A stretch of DNA of 26,985 bases from positions 1 to 26,985 of IMG/VR virus record IMGVR_UViG_3300020442_002583. One strand, given 5' to 3'. A model generated the notes under the pieces. That model was not told the origin of the DNA, did no database searches, and saw nothing but the letters and a program-made list of their open reading frames with translations. The first letter of the stretch is position 1. Each line of letters opens with the position of its first letter. Position numbers and translations under genes: made by a program. Positions 13,841-19,438 of the stretch are shown here, piece by piece. The DNA is from a virus.

Positions 13841-14630
13841 ATTTCATAAGCTCCTCTACATTTTCACCACGTGCAGGAAGTTTATCTTTCAAAAAGAAGT
13901 GTACAAAATTACACTCTGGGATTCTATCCATTTCGATTCCAGTAAATAAACCGTTCCAATGATATGTCAGATTTTTTACACTCATTTTACTTTCTTTTAC
14001 GAAAACATTGAGAAGAGTTTGATCAGTTGACCATTTCCAATTTCCCATTCCATCAATGAATGCTTTAAATTCTGGTCGCATTAAAAATTGCATAGGCGTT
14101 TGGCCTTTGAGATATTCTTGAAAACCTGTATTTAACACCATCATTCCCATGTTATAGAAGTTAGCGCCACCAGGATGTTTCCAATCAAATAACTTATTAA
14201 GTGGATTCATACCATATTGCATACGTGTATAGTTTGCAATCTTACGAGTGTATGCTTCAGTTGTTGGCATTTCTCGTTCTAGTACTCCACCAAAATCATA
14301 TTCCGCCGGCACTTTATCAAAAATATTAGGAGCACCTGGACGAATCCAAATGTCAGCATCAATAATTGCAACCTGATCTTTAGTCTTTAAATACGTAAAG
14401 GCGTTTTCCTTCTCAAAAATTGGAAGGAAACCACCGTGTTTTTCATATGACTCTTTACTACGATTAGTAGCAAAGACATCAGGTTTAATTTTTAGGATTG
14501 GTTGTTTTTGCACAACATGTTCTATGTTGTGAGCTTTACAATAATCTTTTACAGATTCTACGCAGTGATCATAAAGTCGCGACCTTTTTCCCACGTATAC
14601 CTGATATATGACTCTTTTCTTCATATCCAT
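13830..14630 (-). CDS. GT-A glycosyltransferase
   Basis: The 266-residue protein has AIIDADIWIRP, with the DxD pair Asp91/Asp93, then a region ending in NMGMMVLNTGF and a STDQTLLNVF helix that resembles the GT8/GT-A acceptor region. CNFVHFFLKDK near the end matches the C-terminal histidine that completes the metal site. It would act on an NDP-sugar in the cytoplasm. An in-frame ATG lies two codons later. Its first 62 bases overlap the end of the short gene 14569-14829. Confidence 0.75.
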   Translation of the reverse strand: MDMKKRVIYQVYVGKRSRLYDHCVESVKDYCKAHNIEHVVQKQPILKIKPDVFATNRSKESYEKHGGFLPIFEKENAFTYLKTKDQVAIIDADIWIRPGAPNIFDKVPAEYDFGGVLEREMPTTEAYTRKIANYTRMQYGMNPLNKLFDWKHPGGANFYNMGMMVLNTGFQEYLKGQTPMQFLMRPEFKAFIDGMGNWKWSTDQTLLNVFVKESKMSVKNLTYHWNGLFTGIEMDRIPECNFVHFFLKDKLPARGENVEELMKYVG

Positions 14631-14829
14631 ATTCTTCTAAAATAATATCAGCAATTTCAATCGCACGCTTGTATCGTGTTCTAAGTCGATTAGAACCTTT
14701 ACCATTACCTTTAAACCATATAAGACTATCTATACAACCATTCTTATACTCTTCTGGAATGCGATAGCGTCTAATTATTTCTTCATATTCGGTACGTAAG
14801 CTAAGCAGATTCGCCAGTGATATACTCAT
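14569..14829 (-). CDS. Small helical protein, unknown function
   Basis: An 86-residue protein starting MSISLANLLSLRTEYEEI. The frame is open further upstream, but AAGGA lies five bases before the ATG at 14829 and a longer product would overlap the HAD gene. It has a Cys-containing helical middle (EEYKNGCIDSLIWFKGNG) and a basic Arg-rich helix. No family is recognised. It overlaps the genes on both sides (28 and 62 bases). Confidence 0.6.
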   Translation of the reverse strand: MSISLANLLSLRTEYEEIIRRYRIPEEYKNGCIDSLIWFKGNGKGSNRLRTRYKRAIEIADIILEEYGYEEKSHISGIRGKKVATL

Positions 14830-15403
14830 AGATGTCCTTCCATCTTGCAAAGGTTGGGAATGTAGTATTGTGCATATTATGCGCATGCTCAACCATAATT
14901 GATTCAAGACCAAGATCGTTACCGAGCTCAGCATTTTGAAATTTATCTTCGATCCAGATAAGACCGGTATCTCGATATGGTTCTAGAACCTCATCTTTAT
15001 CTGCACCAGTATCACAAAATATGAATTTAGTAAAAGCAGTATCGCCAAATAACTTTTTAGTATTTTGAATACGAAGCTTTTGAGCATGTTCGTTATTTGA
15101 AAGAGCAGTTATCATATGAAATGTATAACCATGTTTACGATGTAGAAGATCTACATAATACATTGCATCTCGAAGAGGTGGTAAGAAACCCATAGCAGCG
15201 GATTCATTGAAACGCCTAACAAGCATTTTCTTGTCAAAATGACTTAAGTCGTAACGATCACCCATATCATAATGTTCTTGACCGTCTTCAACGATCTCAT
15301 ATCCTTGAGATTGCATCCAGACATTCATAGCATATTCCCAATTCATGAGAACGCCATCACAGTCAGTTAAGATTATTTTATCTAAATTATTTAAGTCTTT
15401 CAT
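14801..15403 (-). CDS. HAD-type phosphatase, possible 5'(3')-nucleotidase
   Basis: The 200-residue protein has the HAD motifs: DCDGVLMNW (Asp14 and Asp16) in motif I, MITALSNN in motif II and LIWIEDKFQNA in motif IV, with a cap between. DxDGV with a short cap fits 5'(3')-deoxyribonucleotidase-type enzymes that remove phosphate from nucleotides; other small phosphates are possible. I chose the ATG at 15403 because AAGGA precedes it and because the promoter -10 (15424-15429) overlaps the region where the longer frame starts. It is an early-type gene with its own promoter. Confidence 0.85.
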   Translation of the reverse strand: MKDLNNLDKIILTDCDGVLMNWEYAMNVWMQSQGYEIVEDGQEHYDMGDRYDLSHFDKKMLVRRFNESAAMGFLPPLRDAMYYVDLLHRKHGYTFHMITALSNNEHAQKLRIQNTKKLFGDTAFTKFIFCDTGADKDEVLEPYRDTGLIWIEDKFQNAELGNDLGLESIMVEHAHNMHNTTFPTFARWKDIYEYITGESA

Positions 15404-15423
15404 ATAATTTCCTTTCATATTGT

Positions 15424-15452
15424 ATACTACCACATTTTTAATGGAATGTACA
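15424..15452 (-). promoter_or_regulatory. Early-type promoter, TGTACA-17-TAGTAT
   Basis: A minus-strand -35 TGTACA (15447-15452), 17 bases and -10 TAGTAT (15424-15429). Transcription would start near 15417, leaving a short leader with AAGGA before the ATG at 15403. It rules out the upstream GTG at 15433 as the start of the HAD gene. Confidence 0.65.
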
Positions 15453-15461
15453 TAGGAAAAA

Positions 15462-16139
15462 TTATATTACTCTTTGTCTGTTTCTTTTATGATACAGCTC
15501 AATAGTTTCGTGAAGCTTGTCTGTCCAATTATCACGATGCTCTTTATATGTGAGAGCTCTACCATTATCAACATCCATAATGATTACAAGGTTAGGCATA
15601 GCCATACCAGTACGTTCTTCCCACATAATAGAATATGCACAAGCTTGAATAAAGTAATGATCAAGCATAGATTTCTTTTTAGGGAATCGAGAGGTTTTAA
15701 AATCGACAATACTGTTTACATTATCAAACATACAAGCACAATCACATGTGCCAGCTAATTTAAGATGATCACTATATAATGGAACTTCTTGATCGTAAAT
15801 AATATTCATACGCTTTTCAAGAATAGGTTTCATATTAGTTAGACTTTGCATGACATGTGGTAACACGCCTTCTGCATAATCAGGATCATTAAGTAGATAT
15901 TTTTCTATAAGAGTATGAACCGCAGTGCCACGAGTTGCAGCTTTGTGTCCTATCTTGTTGGCTTCTTCTTCGCCGACCTTAGCTCGCCATTTAGCAATCT
16001 TATCTTCGTTAAGAATAGAGGTTACAGTTGTAACGCTAGGATATGCCACACCTTCTGGAGTGACATACCTGCGTTTCTCGCCATCTTCTCTTTCTAGAGT
16101 TTCATAGCCTAAGTCAATTTTTTCATGTATATAATTCAT
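15462..16139 (-). CDS. PD-(D/E)XK nuclease (RecB/Cas4-like)
   Basis: The 225-residue protein has the PD-(D/E)XK core: a helix with ATRGTAVHTLIEKYL, then Glu118 (QEVPLYS), Gly130-x-x-Asp133 (AGTCDCA), Asp146-Phe-Lys148 (VDFKTSRF) and a Gln165-x-x-x-Tyr helix. This fits phage exonucleases related to RecB and Cas4. It would degrade or process DNA ends during replication or recombination. The promoter -10 ends six bases before the ATG and there is no ribosome site, so a leaderless message is likely. Confidence 0.85.
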   Translation of the reverse strand: MNYIHEKIDLGYETLEREDGEKRRYVTPEGVAYPSVTTVTSILNEDKIAKWRAKVGEEEANKIGHKAATRGTAVHTLIEKYLLNDPDYAEGVLPHVMQSLTNMKPILEKRMNIIYDQEVPLYSDHLKLAGTCDCACMFDNVNSIVDFKTSRFPKKKSMLDHYFIQACAYSIMWEERTGMAMPNLVIIMDVDNGRALTYKEHRDNWTDKLHETIELYHKRNRQRVI

Positions 16140-16145
16140 AATTAC

Positions 16146-16174
16146 ATTCTAACACGAATTAACGTGTTTGTACA
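16146..16174 (-). promoter_or_regulatory. Early-type promoter, TGTACA-17-TAGAAT, leaderless
   Basis: A minus-strand -35 TGTACA (16169-16174), 17 bases and -10 TAGAAT (16146-16151), ending six bases before the ATG at 16139. The layout copies the one at 9911-9939 exactly, including AACTG before the -35 region. An 18-base inverted repeat fills the space between the two boxes. Confidence 0.7.
16151..16168. promoter_or_regulatory. Operator-like inverted repeat in promoter spacer
   Basis: AACACG and CGTGTT, separated by six A/T bases, form a perfect inverted repeat lying exactly between the -35 and -10 boxes. A dimeric repressor bound here would block polymerase. No other promoter in the window has the same repeat. 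Confidence 0.5.
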
Positions 16175-16182
16175 CAGTTAAT

Positions 16183-16650
16183 TTACATTAATTCAAAATG
16201 AGGTCCATCAATAAATGGTCGACGGCCTTGTGATCGACGTAAATCTACATAAGCCATCATAGCATCTTCAGCCGTACCTTCGTATGTACGAATATCGCCT
16301 TCAGACCAAGCTGCGCCCCATTTAACAGCAACACCTAATTCTTCGGCAGCTGCTTTAAATGCATCAGCAATATCGTCATATACATTAATTTCCCATACAA
16401 CATCTGAACCGTCATATGCCACAACATCAACAGCATGTGAATAACCAGAATCTTGAATAAGATGTTTTGATTTCATAGTTTGAGATCTGCCTGATGCTAC
16501 AAGCTTCTCTTGCTCTTCAACAGTACGAACACCGTATGTAACGCCGAAATCTACTTTAGTTAATTCAATTGCACGTTCTACTACGGCGACCATATCTGGA
16601 TGTACTCCTTCGAGTTTACCTTTTGATCGATTTGATAGTTTAAATGCCAT
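16183..16650 (-). CDS. Endolysin, M15 L-Ala-D-Glu peptidase
   Basis: The 155-residue protein matches phage M15 peptidoglycan endopeptidases that cut the L-Ala-D-Glu bond of cell-wall stem peptides. It has NRSKGKLEGVHPDM, FGVTYGVRTVEEQ, the zinc-ligand region KSKHLIQDSGYSHAVDVVAY (His63, Asp75) and the final PHFEL histidine. Compared with the shortest form of this site, five residues are inserted between the His and Asp ligands, a variant also known in the family. There is no signal peptide, so a holin or pinholin is needed. AGGAGG sits five bases before the ATG, one of the best ribosome sites here. The spanins are at 21784-22480. Confidence 0.9.
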   Translation of the reverse strand: MAFKLSNRSKGKLEGVHPDMVAVVERAIELTKVDFGVTYGVRTVEEQEKLVASGRSQTMKSKHLIQDSGYSHAVDVVAYDGSDVVWEINVYDDIADAFKAAAEELGVAVKWGAAWSEGDIRTYEGTAEDAMMAYVDLRRSQGRRPFIDGPHFELM

Positions 16651-16659
16651 ATGTTCCTC

Positions 16660-17355
16660 CTATAGGTTTAGCATTTCTTTTGTCATAATATAGTCTCTAA
16701 CAAAATCAGATCGGACAATATCTTCCCATCTAAAATTGATTATATCAAAGTTTTTTAATTGTTCAACAATAGACAAGAATCTATATATTCCTTGTTTATC
16801 GTCATCATATTTAAAATCTGTCTGTAGATGATCTCCTGAAAATATAATACGAGAATCTCTACCAACTCTTGTAATAACAGAATCTAATTCGTGAAAATTA
16901 AGATTCTGCATTTCATCAACAAGAATCACAGCGTTATCTACTGTAACACCTCTAATAAAAGATGTTGATTCAAATTGAATTTTATTCGAAGATATAGCTT
17001 TACTCCAAGATCCTTTATCGCCAAATAAATCACATGCGATAGCTTTGTACGGAGTAATATAAGCTTCTTCTTTTTCTACTTTAGTACCAGGCAAATATCC
17101 CATATCTCTTGTAGGTACCATAGATCTTACAATAATCAACCTATCTTGTAAACTATTAGGATCTAAAACAGCTTCTAAACCAAGATACATTCCGACAAAA
17201 GTTTTACCAGTTCCTGCAGATCCTGCTAGTACTAAATTAAAATCATCATCCCATGCTTCAAAAGCTTTATTTTGGTTTTCGGTTAATGGTTCATACTCTA
17301 ACAAATCATCTAGACGAACCGTCATAGAATTGTTCGGTTGCTTATTCCGTTTCAT
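16660..17355 (-). CDS. phoH: PhoH-like ATPase
   Basis: The 231-residue protein has Walker A GSAGTGKT at 45-52 and Walker B VILVDEMQN, with SGDHLQTDF downstream as in PhoH/SF1-type ATPases. PhoH-like genes are very common in marine myoviruses and serve as a marker gene. In bacteria phoH is linked to phosphate starvation, but the phage role is unknown; RNA-related ATPase activity has been proposed. The start overlaps the stop of the FmdB-like gene as ATGA. Confidence 0.92.
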   Translation of the reverse strand: MKRNKQPNNSMTVRLDDLLEYEPLTENQNKAFEAWDDDFNLVLAGSAGTGKTFVGMYLGLEAVLDPNSLQDRLIIVRSMVPTRDMGYLPGTKVEKEEAYITPYKAIACDLFGDKGSWSKAISSNKIQFESTSFIRGVTVDNAVILVDEMQNLNFHELDSVITRVGRDSRIIFSGDHLQTDFKYDDDKQGIYRFLSIVEQLKNFDIINFRWEDIVRSDFVRDYIMTKEMLNL

Positions 17356-17588
17356 ATGTTAACTGTATTCCCCTTACCAGCACCCTTTTTAATTCTTTTT
17401 AAATTTTCTTTCCAACCATCGTCGGTTTTACTTAAAGTTCCACCGGTAGATTCAACTATTTTAGGAGCAGATGGAACTAGTTTTAATTTATATTCAAGTA
17501 ACATATCTTGTAACTCTTCCCATTTACAATTAACTTCCCATGTTTTTGTAGACTTGGGATCATCTTTTTTGACGGTATATATTGGCAT
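17352..17588 (-). CDS. FmdB-like small phage protein without zinc cysteines
   Basis: The 78-residue protein starts MPIYTVKK, like FmdB-type zinc-ribbon proteins (MPIYEY.C..CG). It ends ...TDDGWKENLKRIKKGAGKG, matching the end of FmdB-like proteins of T4-like cyanophages as I remember them. The zinc cysteines are not there: only one Cys is seen, in VNCKWEELQ. So it is a degenerate member or a separate family. Its function is unknown. It has no clear TGTACA-type promoter. Confidence 0.65.
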   Translation of the reverse strand: MPIYTVKKDDPKSTKTWEVNCKWEELQDMLLEYKLKLVPSAPKIVESTGGTLSKTDDGWKENLKRIKKGAGKGNTVNI

Positions 17589-17616
17589 GACTATCTCTCG
17601 TTTATAGTAATATATA

Positions 17617-18180
17617 TTAAGCTGCTACCTTAAACCACTCAGGTATTTGTCGACGTGTCCAAACCATTTTAAATCGATCTTGCTTTGTTTGGTAATATTC
17701 TTGATAAGATCTTACAGGTTCACCTTCATGAATACATTGTGGTTCATGTGTCATTGCAAGAGCGAATGGTGTTAGCTTCTCACTGTAATTAATATTACGC
17801 GGAGCATCTCGTAATACATCTGTCAACAGAGTTTCTGTACTGTGAGTTTTACCATAGCGAAACCGATATTCGATACATAAAGCTTTCCAGTGATGATAAT
17901 GCCATATGTAATTAGCAACAGATTGCATAGTCCATACAGTACATGGATGACCCATATGCACGGCTTTGTATAAGGTATTTTCCATATTATGATTTGGATG
18001 TACCCAATATTTTACCATGCGTTTGCCGGATTTTGAAGGACGTTTTGTTTCCTCACCGTCAAGCATACGATGAGCTGTTGATAACATTTGAGCCGACTCG
18101 ACGATCATTTTTACAACATGCTTGTCACATTGTAATTGAGCAGCTACGATTGGATCTGTGTCTAGGATGAAAATATTCAT
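17617..18180 (-). CDS. Conserved T4-like phage protein, unknown function
   Basis: The 187-residue protein starts MNIFILDTDPIVAAQLQCDK and continues HVVKMIVESAQMLSTAHR. This opening is widely conserved in marine phages as I recall, always without a named function. Many His, Trp and Cys residues (HYHHWKALC, MGHPCTVW) may form a metal or active site. A GAGGGGG ribosome site precedes the ATG, and a promoter with a palindrome at its start point lies upstream. Regulated, early expression suggests a host-takeover or nucleotide role. Confidence 0.8.
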   Translation of the reverse strand: MNIFILDTDPIVAAQLQCDKHVVKMIVESAQMLSTAHRMLDGEETKRPSKSGKRMVKYWVHPNHNMENTLYKAVHMGHPCTVWTMQSVANYIWHYHHWKALCIEYRFRYGKTHSTETLLTDVLRDAPRNINYSEKLTPFALAMTHEPQCIHEGEPVRSYQEYYQTKQDRFKMVWTRRQIPEWFKVAA

Positions 18181-18196
18181 GTATACTATCCCCCTC

Positions 18197-18214
18197 TAAA
18201 GTAATGATACTTTA
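18197..18214. promoter_or_regulatory. Operator-like inverted repeat at a transcription start
   Basis: TAAAGTA and TACTTTA, four bases apart, form a perfect inverted repeat immediately next to, and sharing one base with, the -10 box at 18214-18219. It covers the expected transcription start of the gene at 18180. It could be an operator or a hairpin at the 5' end of the message. Confidence 0.45.
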
Positions 18215-18242
18215 TTATACCACGACTTAGGGGGGAAGTACA
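18214..18242 (-). promoter_or_regulatory. Early-type promoter, TGTACT-17-TATAAT
   Basis: A minus-strand -35 TGTACT (18237-18242), 17 bases and a perfect -10 TATAAT (18214-18219). The spacer holds AAGTCGTGGT, which is found again in the promoter of the ribonucleotide reductase gene. It is the best-matching -10 in the series. Confidence 0.7.
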
Positions 18243-18254
18243 CTCCTTTTTTTA

Positions 18255-18407
18255 CTATGAAGCTTCTTTTATACGATTATCCAGATATTTTCGCTTAGCC
18301 AGAATTTTTTGCATTAGTAAGATCTTGCCTTTCTTTTCAAGTTTTTGGGCATATTCTTGGAGTTCAAGCGAATCTTGTTTAAGACGTTCTAGCTGATTTT
18401 CTGACAT
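18255..18407 (-). CDS. Short coiled-coil protein, 50 residues
   Basis: A small gene encoding MSENQLERLKQDSLELQEYA and a further run of basic and hydrophobic residues with heptad spacing, consistent with one long helix or coiled coil. GGAG lies nine bases before the ATG. The reading frame ends at a TAG. It fills most of the space between its neighbours, leaving short A/T-rich gaps. No family recognised. Confidence 0.55.
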   Translation of the reverse strand: MSENQLERLKQDSLELQEYAQKLEKKGKILLMQKILAKRKYLDNRIKEAS

Positions 18408-18452
18408 GTATAAGTGTCTCCTTAAAAGTAAAATAAGTCACATAATCATAAT

Positions 18453-18869
18453 CTAATCCTGCAATAATCCAGGAAATGCTTCCTCGATTACCGGCCTCGA
18501 AATGCCGTCTAATTTCTTTTTATTAATCATTGACACAACAAGTTTAGCGTCATCCGGATGTATACCTTCTAGAATCTCAAATAAAATTCTTTCACGTTTA
18601 TATGAAGGCATTTCATCACCTGGACCTCCAACAACAAAATTGATAAATCTCTTGTGTTCCTTGAGAAGGTTTGTCGGCGCATTATGCTCTTGATTGGGAG
18701 TGTAAGGCGGATCGCCTTCAGGAAAGTTAAATTTCACCGTGGAATCATAAGATCCACGCAGAATATCTTTTAAAGCCCAAGATTCATTTTCCTGCAATTC
18801 TTTAACTTTGTCTTCTTTATTACGTCGATTCTTAGTACGACGAATCACTTCATAAACTGGTCTTACCAT
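18453..18869 (-). CDS. Conserved T4-like phage protein (DUF6433-like)
   Basis: A 138-residue protein from the ATG at 18869, chosen for its GAGG ribosome site; a longer frame would overlap the next gene. It starts MVRPVYEVIRRTKNRRNKED and has ESWALKDILRGSYDSTVKF, PPYTPNQEHNAPTNLL and VIEEAFPGLLQ at the end. These blocks match a protein conserved in T4-like cyanophages, which I recall as DUF6433; that number is from memory. The function is unknown. It lies downstream of the ribonucleotide reductase group. Confidence 0.7.
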   Translation of the reverse strand: MVRPVYEVIRRTKNRRNKEDKVKELQENESWALKDILRGSYDSTVKFNFPEGDPPYTPNQEHNAPTNLLKEHKRFINFVVGGPGDEMPSYKRERILFEILEGIHPDDAKLVVSMINKKKLDGISRPVIEEAFPGLLQD

Positions 18870-18885
18870 ATTAACCTCATCTATA

Positions 18886-19281
18886 TTATATATGCTTGGA
18901 ATGTATCTTACATCCAATAAATTCATTATAAAATTCATCAGATAATAATACATCATATTGGAATTGAAGTTTTGCTTCGTAATAAGAGCATTCGCCCTTT
19001 GATTTACAAAGTCTTAGTATTTCTCTTTTGTAATTATTTTTACCTTTTGATTCAACTAAAGTTTGCACTTCTTTGTTTGAACCATAATATGTACGCCAAT
19101 CAGATTCGACTCTTGTGCGTACTCTACGTTTACGTGATTTAGTTATAGGCAAAATTTTTGGCTTCCAGAAAAACTTCTTGCCAATATATTTTTTTCCTGT
19201 ATCTAACTCAGTTATCATATAAACAAACCCCTGAAATTCATCAGGGGTTTCGTTAAATTCTTTATCATTATAAACCCACAT
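18886..19281 (-). CDS. GIY-YIG nuclease-like protein
   Basis: The 131-residue protein has the GIY-YIG core: GFVYMI (18-23) in the GIY strand, KKYIGKKFFW (30-39) for YIG, Arg63 in ESDWRTYYGS and Glu102 in YYEAKLQF, matching the catalytic Arg and Glu of the fold. Similar free-standing proteins occur in T4-like phages, some of them homing endonucleases (Seg type). It lies beside the ribonucleotide reductase gene, a common homing target, but there is no intron or interrupted gene here. A strong hairpin (19225-19250) overlaps its codons 11-19. Confidence 0.7.
   Translation of the reverse strand: MWVYNDKEFNETPDEFQGFVYMITELDTGKKYIGKKFFWKPKILPITKSRKRRVRTRVESDWRTYYGSNKEVQTLVESKGKNNYKREILRLCKSKGECSYYEAKLQFQYDVLLSDEFYNEFIGCKIHSKHI
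19225..19250. terminator. Strong hairpin inside GIY-YIG gene, terminator-like
   Basis: AAACCCCTGA and its exact complement form a 10-base-pair stem around a six-base loop. On the minus strand the stem is followed by GTTTATAT, which is U-rich in RNA, so it could end or attenuate transcription from the ribonucleotide reductase genes. On the plus strand it is followed by TTTCGTTAAATT. It lies within coding sequence. Confidence 0.45.
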
Positions 19282-19285
19282 AGGG

Positions 19286-19438
19286 TTATATATCTATGTA
19301 TTCGTCCGAGTCTAATTCAAGCGCATTGTTCTCTTCACCGCAAAAAGGACAATACTCAACAACCATATCCGTTTCACAATATATTTCTACTTCAACATCG
19401 CAATAATGGCATTCGACTACAAAATGTTTTTCTTTCAT
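19286..19438 (-). CDS. Small zinc-ribbon protein, 50 residues
   Basis: The protein starts MKEKHFVVECHYCDVEVEIY and continues to EYCPFCGEENN, with an acidic tail ending LDSDEYIDI. CxxC ... CPFCG is a clear four-cysteine zinc ribbon. Its ATG overlaps the stop of the ribonucleotide reductase gene as TAATG, so the two are co-translated. A role as a partner or regulator of that enzyme, or as a general nucleic-acid or protein adaptor, is possible but open. Confidence 0.7.
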   Translation of the reverse strand: MKEKHFVVECHYCDVEVEIYCETDMVVEYCPFCGEENNALELDSDEYIDI

